From the NCBI GenBank assembly GCA_934307335.1, contig CAKRCL010000059.1, forward strand, positions 1-8,922: a stretch of DNA of 8,922 nucleotides, written 5' to 3'. Both the position numbers and the translations under genes were made by a program. The number at the start of each line of letters is the position of its first letter. Position 1 is the stretch's first letter. Under the pieces are notes generated by a model. It saw only the letters and a list, made by a program, of their open reading frames with translations. It made no database searches and had not been told where the DNA came from. Below are positions 1 to 8,060 of the stretch, one piece after another. This DNA comes from an uncultured Dorea sp. (GTDB taxonomy: Bacteria; Bacillota; Clostridia; Lachnospirales; Lachnospiraceae).

Positions 1-105
1 CCGACGAACTTCCTTCTGATGCATGCAATGGGACCGAACGTAGCAGGTGTTATCGGTACTGCCGTAGCAGCCGGTACATTCATGGCAATCTTTGGAGTAA
101 TGTAA
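1..105 (+). CDS. Na+-translocating decarboxylase beta subunit, C-terminal end (partial)
   Basis: The window opens inside a gene read in frame 1; the last 34 residues and a TAA stop at 103-105 are present. They include the tract [19 protein letters not shown], which is characteristic of the C-terminus of OadB/GcdB/MmdB. This polytopic membrane subunit decarboxylates carboxybiotin and exports Na+. The stretch is small-residue-rich and hydrophobic, as expected for a final membrane segment. A carboxyltransferase gene follows after 40 bases, which supports membership in a Na+-pump decarboxylase operon whose other parts (biotin carrier, OadG-like chain) would lie upstream of the window. The substrate (oxaloacetate, methylmalonyl-CoA or glutaconyl-CoA) cannot be decided from this subunit, so no symbol is given. 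Confidence 0.88.
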   Translation, partial: PTNFLLMHAMGPNVAGVIGTAVAAGTFMAIFGVM

Positions 106-145
106 CAGTCAATATTGTAATTGACAATATATGGAGGAAATTATA

Positions 146-1561
146 ATGGCAGAAATTGAAAAAAAACCAATTAAGATAACAGAAACTGTTCTGCGTGATG
201 CGCATCAGTCTTTGATCGCTACTCGTATGACTACAGAACAGATGCTTCCGATCGTAGATAAGATGGATAAAGTTGGATATCATTCTGTAGAGTGTTGGGG
301 TGGTGCTACATTTGATGCATCTCTTCGTTTTTTGAAAGAAGATCCATGGGACAGACTTCGTAAATTCCGTGATGGATTTAAAAATACAAAGTTACAGATG
401 TTATTCCGTGGACAGAATATTCTTGGATATCGTCCATATGCCGATGATGTAGTAAGATATTTTGTGCAGAAATCTGTTGCAAATGGAATTGATATTATTC
501 GTATTTTTGACTGTCTGAACGATCTTCGTAACCTTCAGACAGCAGTAGATGCTGCAAATGAGGAAAAGGCAGAAGCACAGGTTGCTCTTTCTTATACACT
601 TGGTGATGCTTATACACTGGATTATTGGGTAGATACTGCAAAGAGAATTGAGGATATGGGAGCAAGTTCTATCTGTATCAAAGATATGGCTGGTCTTCTT
701 GTGCCATACAAGGCAACAGAGCTTGTACAGGCATTGAAAGAAGCTGTTGATCTTCCAATCCAGCTTCATACTCATTATACATCAGGAGAGGCTTCTATGA
801 CTTATCTGAAAGCTGTAGAGGCAGGAGTGGATGTAATTGATACTGCAATGTCACCATTTGCACTCGGAACATCACAGCCAGCTACAGAGGTTATGGTTGA
901 GACGTTCAAGGGAACACCGTATGACAGTGGATTGGATCAGAATTTATTGGCTGAGATTGCAGACTACTTCAGACCGATCCGTGATGAGGCTCTTGAGAGC
1001 GGACTTTTGAATCCGAAGAACCTTGGTGTTAATATTAAGACACTTCTTTATCAGGTACCTGGAGGAATGCTTTCTAACCTTACATCTCAGTTAAAAGAGC
1101 AGGGAGCAGAAGATAGATTCTATGATGTACTAGAAGAGGTTCCAAGAGTTCGTAAAGATCTTGGCGAACCGCCACTTGTAACACCATCTTCACAGATTGT
1201 AGGAACACAGGCTGTATTTAATGTTCTGATGGGAGAACGCTATAAGGTGGCAACTCAGGAGACAAAAGACATCTTAAGTGGAAAATATGGTAAGACAGCA
1301 AAACCGTTCAACCCAGATGTTGTAAAGAAAGTTCTTGGAGACAACCCAGAGGTTATTACATGTCGTCCGGCAGATTTGATTCCAGATGAGCTCGACACAC
1401 TTCGCAAAGAGTGTGCTCAGTGGATCCAGCAGGATGAGGATGTATTATCTTACGCATTATTCCCGCAGGTAGCTACTGAGTTCTTCAAATATCGTCAGGC
1501 TCAGCAGACAAAAGTAGATCAGACAATTGCAGATACTGAGAATGGAAGTTATCCGGTATAA
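146..1561 (+). CDS. oadA: Oxaloacetate decarboxylase-type carboxyltransferase (alpha) subunit without biotin domain
   Basis: Cytoplasmic subunit that moves the carboxyl group of oxaloacetate (or forms it, in the pyruvate carboxylase 5S direction) to a biotin carrier; the beta subunit next door then decarboxylates carboxybiotin and exports Na+. The start is ATG 146, placed 8 bases after GGAGG (133-137); an in-frame ATG at 131 lies before that ribosome site and would add five residues. The 471-residue protein begins with the TIM-barrel motif TVLRDAHQS (Asp18 a likely metal ligand), then IKDMAG (Lys179, the expected catalytic lysine) and QLHTH (His208/His210 metal ligands). A conserved carboxyltransferase C-terminal region follows. 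There is no Pro/Ala linker and no AMKM biotinylation motif, so it is about 120 residues shorter than enterobacterial OadA and needs a separate biotin protein. It could instead be annotated as pyruvate carboxylase subunit B; linkage to the beta subunit favours decarboxylase. Confidence 0.9.
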   Translation: MAEIEKKPIKITETVLRDAHQSLIATRMTTEQMLPIVDKMDKVGYHSVECWGGATFDASLRFLKEDPWDRLRKFRDGFKNTKLQMLFRGQNILGYRPYADDVVRYFVQKSVANGIDIIRIFDCLNDLRNLQTAVDAANEEKAEAQVALSYTLGDAYTLDYWVDTAKRIEDMGASSICIKDMAGLLVPYKATELVQALKEAVDLPIQLHTHYTSGEASMTYLKAVEAGVDVIDTAMSPFALGTSQPATEVMVETFKGTPYDSGLDQNLLAEIADYFRPIRDEALESGLLNPKNLGVNIKTLLYQVPGGMLSNLTSQLKEQGAEDRFYDVLEEVPRVRKDLGEPPLVTPSSQIVGTQAVFNVLMGERYKVATQETKDILSGKYGKTAKPFNPDVVKKVLGDNPEVITCRPADLIPDELDTLRKECAQWIQQDEDVLSYALFPQVATEFFKYRQAQQTKVDQTIADTENGSYPV

Positions 1562-1613
1562 GAAAAATGACGGATAGAGATTGCCAGAAGGAACAATGAT
1601 ATTTATGTAAAAA

Positions 1614-1668
1614 AAGGCGGAAAGTCAAAGGTGCATTTTGTGCAAAAAAGGCTTTTCGCCTTATTTCT
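1614..1668 (+). terminator. Probable intrinsic terminator after oadA
   Basis: The arms 1614-1626 (AAGGCGGAAAGTC) and 1650-1662 (GGCTTTTCGCCTT) pair over 13 positions, two of them G-U. The 23-base loop contains a small TGCA/TGCA stem. The tail TTATTTCT is only moderately U-rich and the loop is long, so termination may be partial. It separates the decarboxylase genes from the rpiR promoter just downstream. Confidence 0.6.
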
Positions 1669-1688
1669 CGTAACAGAGGGATAAAAGG

Positions 1689-1717
1689 TTGAAGATTTTG
1701 ATTTTACATCATATAAT
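1689..1717 (+). promoter_or_regulatory. Sigma-A promoter for the rpiR-cmk-ispH-rpsA unit
   Basis: TTGAAG (1689-1694) and a perfect TATAAT (1712-1717) are separated by 17 bases, close to vegetative consensus. The predicted start is near 1724, giving a leader of about 26 bases before the regulator's start codon. Confidence 0.75.
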
Positions 1718-1732
1718 AGAAACGATGTAAAA
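1702..1732. promoter_or_regulatory. Inverted repeat flanking the -10 box, candidate operator
   Basis: TTTTACATC (1702-1710) and GATGTAAAA (1724-1732) form a perfect 9-bp inverted repeat with 13 bases between. It spans the spacer, the -10 box and the transcription start of the promoter. A dimeric repressor bound there would block polymerase. The first gene encodes an RpiR-type dimeric regulator, so autoregulation is the simplest reading, but this is inferred only from position and symmetry. Confidence 0.5.
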
Positions 1733-1749
1733 GAAAAGGAAGAAGCTAT

Positions 1750-2664
1750 ATGGGGATACAGATGGGAACACAGAATGAATTAGTACAAAGATTAGAAGAC
1801 GGATATGGTAAGTTCAGTAAGGGACAAAAGAAACTGGCAGATTTTATCCGTGAAGATTATGATAAAGCAGCTTTTATGACTGCAGCAAAGATGGGAGAAG
1901 AGGTTGGAGTCAGTGAATCGACAGTGGTCAGGTTCGCAACAGCGCTTGGATATGAAGGATATCCGGAATTTCAACGAGCGCTTGGAGAGATGGTGCGCAC
2001 AAAACTGAATTCTATTCAGCGAATGGAAGTAACGTATGGACGAATCAGTCAGGGAGAGATTCTGACATCTGTCTTACAGTCGGATATTGAGAAGATTAAG
2101 ATGACGATGGAAGGGATTGATCACGAAGCTTTTGAGATGGCTGTAGACACTATTTTGAATGCAAGAAGGGTGTATGTGGTGGGAATTCGAAGCTGTGCAC
2201 CTCTGGCAAGTTTTCTTTCGTTTTATCTGAATTTAATCTGTGATAATGTAACTGCAGTTCATACGAATAGTTCAAGTGAGATTTTTGAACAATTACTGCG
2301 AATTGATGAAGAAGATGTGATTATTGGAATCAGTTTTCCTAGATATTCCATGCGAACATTAAAAGCATTGGAATTTGCAAGTAATCGGAAAGCGAAGGTG
2401 ATTACGATTACTGATAGTATACATTCGCCTATGAATCTGTATTCTTCTTGTAATTTGATTGCGAGAAGTGATATGGCATCCATTGTAGATTCTTTGGTTG
2501 CACCACTCAGTGTGATTAATGCACTTGTAGTTGCACTATGCATGAAAAAACAGAAAGAAGTTATTACTACGTTGGAGGCGCTTGAAGATATTTGGGACGA
2601 GTATCAGGTATATAGTGGCGATGAACTTAATATGGTGGGCGATACCGTTAAGATGAATGATTAA
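1750..2664 (+). CDS. MurR/RpiR family transcriptional regulator
   Basis: A 304-residue cytoplasmic DNA-binding regulator of the RpiR/MurR family. Residues ~10-85 form the N-terminal HTH_6 domain, with the recognition region GEEVGVSESTVVRFATALGY. Residues ~125-270 form a SIS (sugar-phosphate isomerase-fold) domain, seen in ARRVYVVGIRSC, the Ser-rich HTNSSSE segment and VIIGISFPRYS. SIS domains of this family usually sense phosphosugars. No sugar-catabolic gene is adjacent, so the effector and targets cannot be named. The start at ATG 1750 has an AAAGGA site 9 bases upstream; ATG 1762 is in frame, preceded by GGGGA, and is a real alternative. It is the first gene of the unit, 11 bases ahead of the flavoprotein gene, and is probably autoregulated through the inverted repeat at its promoter. 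Confidence 0.9.
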   Translation: MGIQMGTQNELVQRLEDGYGKFSKGQKKLADFIREDYDKAAFMTAAKMGEEVGVSESTVVRFATALGYEGYPEFQRALGEMVRTKLNSIQRMEVTYGRISQGEILTSVLQSDIEKIKMTMEGIDHEAFEMAVDTILNARRVYVVGIRSCAPLASFLSFYLNLICDNVTAVHTNSSSEIFEQLLRIDEEDVIIGISFPRYSMRTLKALEFASNRKAKVITITDSIHSPMNLYSSCNLIARSDMASIVDSLVAPLSVINALVVALCMKKQKEVITTLEALEDIWDEYQVYSGDELNMVGDTVKMND

Positions 2665-2675
2665 AGGGGATAAAT

Positions 2676-3920
2676 ATGAGCCAGGTAATTGTAGTAGGCG
2701 GAGGTGCAGCCGGAATGTTCGCAGCAATTCAAGCGGCAAAAAACGGACATCAGGTTACACTTTATGAGAAAAATGAAAAGCTTGGAAAGAAAATATTTAT
2801 TACAGGAAAAGGAAGATGTAATATTACAAATGCATCGGATCTGGAGGAGCTTTTTCAAGCAGTAGTTACAAATTCGAAATTTTTATATAGTAGTTTTTAT
2901 GGATATACCAATCAAAATGTAATTGATTTCTTTGAAGAAGCGGGAGTGCCGGTAAAAATCGAAAGAGGAAACCGTGTATTTCCGGTATCGGATCATTCGT
3001 CAGATGTGATTCGTGCATTAGAGAAAGAGATGAAAAAGGCAGGGGTTAAAATCTGTCTGAATACAGAAGTGAAAAGTGTTGAAGTTCAAAATGAAAAGTT
3101 TAAGCAAGTGATTCTAAAAGATACTACTACGCAAAAAGCGGATGCATGTATCATTGCAACTGGCGGGCTTTCTTATCGTTCGACCGGATCAACCGGAGAT
3201 GGCTACAGGTTTGCGGAGAATGTGGGGCATAAAGTAACACAATGTTTCCCGTCGCTTGTTCCTATGGAGACAAAAGAGCCTTGGATAACAGAATTGCAGG
3301 GACTTTCGTTAAGAAATGTTGAAGCGAAAATTTTGGATGGGAAAAAAGAATTATATAAAGATTTTGGTGAGATCTTATTTACACATTATGGAGTCAGCGG
3401 GCCGTTGATTATTAGTGCCAGTAGTTATATTGGTAAAAAATTTGCAGATAAGAAAGGTCAGAAGAAAGAATTGATTCTGGAAATAGATCTGAAGCCGGCA
3501 CTTACTGAAGAACAGTTGGATCAGAGAGTACTTCGTGATTTTGAAGAAAATCATAATCGTCAGTTCAAGAATGCAATTAGTAAATTGTTCCCGGCAAAAT
3601 TAATTCCGGTCATGTTGGAACTTAGCAAAATCGATTCGGAGAAAAAGGTAAATAGTATTGAAAAAGAAGAACGAAAAAATTTTGTTCATTTGATAAAACA
3701 TTTTCGGATGACACTTACAGGACTTCGCGATTTTCCGGAAGCAATTATTACAAAGGGCGGAGTCAATGTAAAAGAAATTGATCCGGGAACGATGGAATCA
3801 AAACTCGTAAAAGGGTTATACTTCGCAGGTGAAGTCCTTGACCTGGATGCATTGACGGGTGGATTTAATTTACAGATTGCATGGTCAACTGGTTATGCTG
3901 CCGGAAATGCCATTCTGTAA
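2676..3920 (+). CDS. BaiN/HI0933-family NAD(P)/FAD-dependent oxidoreductase
   Basis: A 414-residue flavoprotein of the HI0933/YhiN/BaiN family (often labelled 'aminoacetone oxidase family'). The N-terminal Rossmann FAD-binding motif VVGGGAAGMFAA includes Gly8, Gly10 and Gly13, with Glu31 at the end of beta-2 to bind the ribose. The family signature KIFITGKGRCNITN follows. Later come ATGGLSYRSTGSTGDGYR (~160-178), THYGVSGPLIISAS in the inserted domain (~235-250), and the C-terminal FAD segment GLYFAGEVLDLDALTGGFNL. The physiological substrate is not settled for most members. BaiN of Clostridium scindens was proposed to act in bile-acid dehydroxylation, but placement here with cmk, ispH and rpsA argues for a housekeeping role, so no bai symbol is used. 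The start follows AAAGGGGA, which overlaps the rpiR stop; translational coupling is likely. Confidence 0.88.
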   Translation: MSQVIVVGGGAAGMFAAIQAAKNGHQVTLYEKNEKLGKKIFITGKGRCNITNASDLEELFQAVVTNSKFLYSSFYGYTNQNVIDFFEEAGVPVKIERGNRVFPVSDHSSDVIRALEKEMKKAGVKICLNTEVKSVEVQNEKFKQVILKDTTTQKADACIIATGGLSYRSTGSTGDGYRFAENVGHKVTQCFPSLVPMETKEPWITELQGLSLRNVEAKILDGKKELYKDFGEILFTHYGVSGPLIISASSYIGKKFADKKGQKKELILEIDLKPALTEEQLDQRVLRDFEENHNRQFKNAISKLFPAKLIPVMLELSKIDSEKKVNSIEKEERKNFVHLIKHFRMTLTGLRDFPEAIITKGGVNVKEIDPGTMESKLVKGLYFAGEVLDLDALTGGFNLQIAWSTGYAAGNAIL

Positions 3921-4013
3921 ATACGATCATAAAGTTAGATGCAGCCAATCACGAATGTCTCAGCATTCGCGAAAATATTGTCTTAAAAAATTTAGAACAA
4001 AGAAGGAGAAAAT

Positions 4014-4673
4014 ATGGGATATAATGTAGCAATTGATGGTCCGGCAGGAGCAGGTAAAAGTACAATTGCAAAGCAAGTGGCAAAAGAAAAAGGATATATA
4101 TATGTTGATACAGGAGCAATGTATCGAGCACTTGCCGTGCATTTTATTGAACAGAAAATTAACCCGGAAGATACGCAGAAGATTGCAGATGCCTGCAAAG
4201 ATGCAGATGTTAAGATTCAATATGAGAATGGTGAACAACAGGTGTATTTAAATGATAAGAATATTACTTCGCGTTTAAGAAAAGAAGAAGTTGGAAATAT
4301 GGCTTCTAAAGTGTCAGCGGTTCCGGAAGTGCGTGCTCATCTTTTGAATCTTCAAAAAGAACTGGCAAGAAAAAACGATGTTGTTATGGATGGGAGAGAT
4401 ATCGGAACATGTGTACTTCCAGAGGCAGATGTCAAGATCTTTCTGACGGCCAGTGTCGAGACAAGAGCAAAAAGGCGGTATAAAGAACTGGAAGAAAAAG
4501 GAGTTCCATGTAATCTTGAAGAGATAAAAAAAGATATTCAGGAACGTGATGAACGTGATTGTACAAGAAAAATTGCTCCTTTGGTGCAGGCAAAAGATGC
4601 GGTGCTGATTGATAGCTCGAATATGACGATTGAAGAAGTTGTAAGAGCAATCACGGATAGATGTGAGAGGTAG
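4014..4673 (+). CDS. cmk: (d)CMP kinase
   Basis: Phosphorylates CMP and dCMP with ATP to the diphosphates, feeding CTP/dCTP recycling in the cytoplasm. The 219-residue length matches the bacterial family (E. coli ~227). The P-loop GPAGAGKST sits at residues 8-16, followed by DTGAMYRAL (~33-41), the CMP-binding DGRDIGT and the arginine-rich lid region RAKRRYKEL. AAGGAG at 4003-4008 precedes the ATG by five bases. A 93-base gap separates it from the flavoprotein gene; that gap holds a 6-bp hairpin (3952-3957/3964-3969) without a U-tract, so read-through is expected. ispH follows four bases after the stop, in the widely conserved cmk-ispH-rpsA order. Confidence 0.95.
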   Translation: MGYNVAIDGPAGAGKSTIAKQVAKEKGYIYVDTGAMYRALAVHFIEQKINPEDTQKIADACKDADVKIQYENGEQQVYLNDKNITSRLRKEEVGNMASKVSAVPEVRAHLLNLQKELARKNDVVMDGRDIGTCVLPEADVKIFLTASVETRAKRRYKELEEKGVPCNLEEIKKDIQERDERDCTRKIAPLVQAKDAVLIDSSNMTIEEVVRAITDRCER

Positions 4674-4677
4674 AAAA

Positions 4678-5535
4678 ATGAAAGTAGAACTGGCGAAGTC
4701 GGCAGGTTTTTGCTTTGGAGTGCAACGTGCAGTAGATACGGTATATAAACAGATTGATGAGCATGAGGGTGAAAAAATATACACATACGGACCGATTATT
4801 CATAATGAAGAAGTAATTAAGGATATGGAGAAAAAGGGCGTTGAGGTGATTCACTCGGAGGAAGAACTGGCGCAGATACGATCTGGAATTGTAATTATAA
4901 GGTCTCATGGTGTACCGAAGAGGATATGTGATCTTCTGGAACAAAATAGCGTAGAATATGTTGATGCAACTTGTCCGTTTGTAAAAAAAATTCATCGCAT
5001 CGTAGAAGAAAAAAGTACAGAAGGTTATCATATTGTAATCATAGGTAATCCGGAGCATCCGGAAGTTATGGGGATAAAAGGCTGGGCAAATGGACCGGTT
5101 TCAATTATACAGACAGAAGAGGAAGCAAGCAGTTTTAAACCCGATTCAGAGAGTGGAAAAGTCTGTGTCGTAGCACAGACGACATTTAATTACAATAAAT
5201 TTAAAGATTTAGTTGAAATTATTTCTGAAAAGGGTTATGATATTATTGTTTTAAATACGATTTGCAATGCGACAAAAGAGCGTCAGGAAGAGGCTTATGA
5301 CATTGCGAAGAGGGTGGATGCGATGATTGTCATCGGAGACAAAAGAAGCTCAAATACCCAGAAGTTATTTGAAATCTGCAGCAATGCATGTGCGGATACG
5401 TACTATATACAGACACTTGACGATTTGAATACGAATCAATTAAGGTCCGTGGAAACAGTAGGTATTACAGCAGGGGCATCCACGCCCAATAAAATAATTG
5501 AGGAGGTTCAAAATAATGTCAGAATTAACTTTTGA
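4678..5535 (+). CDS. ispH: 4-hydroxy-3-methylbut-2-enyl diphosphate reductase (IspH/LytB)
   Basis: Last step of the methylerythritol phosphate pathway: a [4Fe-4S] enzyme that reductively dehydrates HMBPP to IPP and DMAPP. The three cluster cysteines are present at Cys12 (AGFCFGV), Cys99 (DATCPFV) and Cys196 (NTICNAT). Substrate-binding His42 (PIIHN), His77 (RSHGV) and His127 are also present, with the catalytic Glu129 in NPEHPEV, and AQTTFN and DKRSSNTQKL follow. ATG 4678 is preferred because GAGAGG ends 7 bases before it and MKVELAKSAGFCFG is the usual family N-terminus; an ATG at 4663 inside the end of cmk is an unlikely alternative. The 285-residue protein ends within the start of rpsA (20-base overlap, different frame). 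Many Clostridia have ispH and rpsA fused; here they are separate but overlapping. Confidence 0.95.
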   Translation: MKVELAKSAGFCFGVQRAVDTVYKQIDEHEGEKIYTYGPIIHNEEVIKDMEKKGVEVIHSEEELAQIRSGIVIIRSHGVPKRICDLLEQNSVEYVDATCPFVKKIHRIVEEKSTEGYHIVIIGNPEHPEVMGIKGWANGPVSIIQTEEEASSFKPDSESGKVCVVAQTTFNYNKFKDLVEIISEKGYDIIVLNTICNATKERQEEAYDIAKRVDAMIVIGDKRSSNTQKLFEICSNACADTYYIQTLDDLNTNQLRSVETVGITAGASTPNKIIEEVQNNVRINF

Positions 5536-6595
5536 ACAGATGTTGGAAGAGTCTTTTAAAACAATTAGAAACGGAGAGGTAGTCGACGGTACTGTTATCG
5601 ATGTTAAGCCAGATGAGATCGTTTTAAATATTGGTTACAAAGCAGATGGTATCATTACAAGAAGTGAGTACACAAACGATAGCAACGCAGATCTCACTAC
5701 TATGGTATCTGTAGGTGACCCTATGACAGTGAAGGTTCTGAAAGTAAACGACGGAGAAGGACAGGTGTTGCTGACATATAAGAGACTGGCTGCCGAGAAA
5801 GGTAATGAAAAATTAAAAGAGGCTTATGAGAATCATGAGATTCTGAAAGCTCCTGTTACACAGATTCTTGGTGGAGGTCTTAGTGTAGTAGTTGATGAAG
5901 CAAGAGTATTTATTCCTGCAAGTCTTGTGTCAGATACTTATGAAAAAGATTTGAGCAAGTATCAGGATCAGGAGATTGAGTTCGTGATCAGTGAGTTCAA
6001 TCCTAGAAGAAATCGCGTGATCGGTGACAGAAGACAGCTTCTTGTTGCTGAGAAAGCAGAAAAGCAGAAAGAATTATTTGAGAAACTTCACGTTGGTGAT
6101 ACAGTAGATGGTGTTGTTAAGAATGTTACAGATTTCGGAGCATTCATCGATCTCGGTGGAGTAGATGGACTTCTTCACATCTCTGAGATGTCTTGGGGAC
6201 GTGTTGAGAATCCTAAGAAAGTATTTAAAGTTGGCGATGAGCTGAAAGTTCTTGTAAAAGATATTCACGATACAAAGATTGCCCTCAGCTTGAAATTCCC
6301 AGAGTCTAATCCATGGGCTAACGCAGCTGAGAAGTATGCTGTAGGAACAGAAATTACAGGAAAAGTTGCAAGAATGACTGATTTTGGTGCGTTCGTTGAG
6401 CTTGCACCAGGAGTAGATGCATTACTTCACGTATCTCAGATTTCAAAGGCACATGTTGACAAACCGTCAGATGTTCTGAAAGTAGGAGAGGAAGTAACAG
6501 CTAAGATCGTTGATCTGAATGAAGCAGAGAAGAAGATTAGTCTTAGTATGAAAGCACTTGAGGCAACTGAGGAAGAGACAACAGACGCTGAGTAA
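5516..6595 (+). CDS. rpsA: S1 RNA-binding protein, ribosomal protein S1 homologue
   Basis: A 359-residue RNA-binding protein made of four S1 (OB-fold) repeats at about residues 18-90, 108-176, 194-262 and 276-347. The last two are near-canonical (VTDFGAFIDLGGVDGLLHISEMS and MTDFGAFVELAPGVDALLHVSQIS, each split around the usual loop). A short acidic tail ends in TDAE. E. coli S1 has six repeats; four is common in low-GC Firmicutes, where the protein may assist mRNA binding without being a permanent ribosomal subunit. The start is ATG 5516, nine bases after AGGAGG (5501-5506), all inside the ispH reading frame; an upstream in-frame TTG at 5498 has no ribosome site. The overlap implies coupling to ispH. 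A strong terminator follows the stop. Confidence 0.93.
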   Translation: MSELTFEQMLEESFKTIRNGEVVDGTVIDVKPDEIVLNIGYKADGIITRSEYTNDSNADLTTMVSVGDPMTVKVLKVNDGEGQVLLTYKRLAAEKGNEKLKEAYENHEILKAPVTQILGGGLSVVVDEARVFIPASLVSDTYEKDLSKYQDQEIEFVISEFNPRRNRVIGDRRQLLVAEKAEKQKELFEKLHVGDTVDGVVKNVTDFGAFIDLGGVDGLLHISEMSWGRVENPKKVFKVGDELKVLVKDIHDTKIALSLKFPESNPWANAAEKYAVGTEITGKVARMTDFGAFVELAPGVDALLHVSQISKAHVDKPSDVLKVGEEVTAKIVDLNEAEKKISLSMKALEATEEETTDAE

Positions 6596-6618
6596 TTATA
6601 AGTGATTTATGAATAAGT

Positions 6619-6655
6619 AAAAAAGAGATGGAAGATATCTTTCATCTCTTTTTTT
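6619..6655. terminator. Bidirectional intrinsic terminator between rpsA and the mocR-type gene
   Basis: The stem GAGATGGAAG/CTTTCATCTC has one G-U pair and a loop of ATAT. It is flanked by A6 on the left and T7 on the right, so it works in both directions. It ends the rpsA transcript and lies four bases beyond the stop codon of the minus-strand regulator gene. Confidence 0.92.
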
Positions 6656-6659
6656 GCGA

Positions 6660-8054
6660 TTATTTAAATATTTTTCCCAGGACAGAAACAACTTCTTGAA
6701 TTTCTTCTTTTTCAATACTTGGGTAATTCAATATTAGAATATGTTCATATTGTTCATTATTTTCCACACAATACTCGGATAGACAACACAAATTAATGTT
6801 CAAATCTTTGGCACGTTTTTTTATCTCGGCGTCAGAAAGTGTAGTATCAAGCCGGACAAGCAGATGTGTACCGGTATTTGTGCCGGTGATTTTTTTGATC
6901 GGTATTGAAGGAGTGTTTAGGAGGGCGTTTTTTAAATAAGTTCCTTGTTGTAAATAGTATTTTCGCATTCGTGTCAGATGCCTGTCAAAATATCCTTCTT
7001 TCATAAAGCGCGCAAGTGTCTCTTGCTCTAAATTTGAAGAAGTATTAGAGAAAAAGTTGGCACTTTTTACATATTTATCTACTAGCTTTTGTGGAAGGAC
7101 CATATAACTGATACGAAGTCCCGGACTGATTGTTTTGCTGAAAGTGTTGATGTAAATGACCCGGTTACTTTGATCCATCCCGTAGAGAGCGGAAATTGAA
7201 TGTCCGTGATAACGAAATTCACAATCATAGTCATCTTCGATAATATAATGGTCTTCGGATTCTTCCAGCCATGCAAGCAATTCCTGACGTCTTCTTGCGC
7301 TAATTACAGTACCAAGCGGATAGTGATGTTCTGGAGAGGTGTGTACAATGGTTGCTTTTCTGTTCCGAAGACTTTTCATACTGATTCCTTGTTCATCCAT
7401 GTCGGTGGAAACCCATTTCACGTGTAAACTTGAATAAATTCTACGAATTTTTTTATATCCTGGATTTTCTACAGTATAGATTGCATGCTTGGGAAGTAGT
7501 GAAATTAATTTTGAATATAAATATTCAATACCGGTTCCAATGATAATACAATCAGGAGATACAATCATATTTCGATTTTGAAAAAGGTAGAGTGCAATTT
7601 CCTGACGAAGTCTTGGGTTTCCGAGAAAATCACCTCTTTTGGCTAAATCACTATGAAAGTCTCCAAGCACCTGTCTCATAACTTTACACCAGGTAGAAAA
7701 CGGGAACTTTTCGGAGACACTGTTATTAGCAGTGAAATCTATGAGCCAGTTTTCGGGCGGTTCGGGTGTTGCAGGTGGAATTTGAATTTTTTGATATCTT
7801 AAAGGGGAACTGAAATTAGGTACCACATAGTATCCGCTTCGTTCTTTAGATTCCAGATATCCTTCCATAAGAAGTTGATCATATGCGTTCATAACGGTTC
7901 GAACACTAATGCCATTATCCTTTGCAAGTTCGCGTTTTGAAGGTAATTTAGAATTCTGAGGGATTTTACCACTTATGATATCTTCCTTCAAACATGAATA
8001 TAGATATTCATATTTAGATTGTCCATTTCTTTTTTTAAAATCATAGATTAGCAT
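6660..8054 (-). CDS. MocR/GabR-family PLP-dependent transcriptional regulator
   Basis: A 464-residue regulator fusing a GntR-type winged helix to a fold-type I aminotransferase-like domain. The wHTH covers residues ~12-78, with LPSKRELAKDNGISVRTVMNAY and the wing GYLESKERSGYYV. After a Pro-rich linker (~88-102), the PLP domain carries IEDDYDCEF (Asp274 and Tyr276 align with GabR Asp279 and Tyr281) and NTFSKTISPGLR, with Lys307 as the PLP Schiff-base lysine (GabR Lys312). The cofactor site is therefore intact. Such proteins sense PLP or a PLP-amino compound adduct and bind direct repeats as head-to-tail dimers. The start codon lies nine bases after AAGGA (plus-strand 8064-8068). PdxR is a possible name, but no PLP-biosynthesis gene is adjacent; the facing operon is glycine cleavage. 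Duplicate operator-like repeats suggest control of itself and of gcvT. Confidence 0.9.
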   Translation of the reverse strand: MLIYDFKKRNGQSKYEYLYSCLKEDIISGKIPQNSKLPSKRELAKDNGISVRTVMNAYDQLLMEGYLESKERSGYYVVPNFSSPLRYQKIQIPPATPEPPENWLIDFTANNSVSEKFPFSTWCKVMRQVLGDFHSDLAKRGDFLGNPRLRQEIALYLFQNRNMIVSPDCIIIGTGIEYLYSKLISLLPKHAIYTVENPGYKKIRRIYSSLHVKWVSTDMDEQGISMKSLRNRKATIVHTSPEHHYPLGTVISARRRQELLAWLEESEDHYIIEDDYDCEFRYHGHSISALYGMDQSNRVIYINTFSKTISPGLRISYMVLPQKLVDKYVKSANFFSNTSSNLEQETLARFMKEGYFDRHLTRMRKYYLQQGTYLKNALLNTPSIPIKKITGTNTGTHLLVRLDTTLSDAEIKKRAKDLNINLCCLSEYCVENNEQYEHILILNYPSIEKEEIQEVVSVLGKIFK

Positions 8055-8060
8055 AAATTT

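Noticed and set aside
401..775. 124-codon minus-strand open frame inside oadA
   Set aside because: It is a shadow of a strongly conserved gene: Cys/Ile/Ser-rich with no recognisable domain.
3952..3969. CGAATG/CATTCG hairpin between the flavoprotein gene and cmk
   Set aside because: It has only six pairs and no following U-run, so it is not a terminator; it may be chance or an mRNA processing site, with no further support.
4314..4784. 156-codon minus-strand open frame across cmk and ispH
   Set aside because: It is antisense to two conserved enzymes and shows the aromatic and Cys-rich composition typical of reverse-strand reading; no ribosome site was seen.
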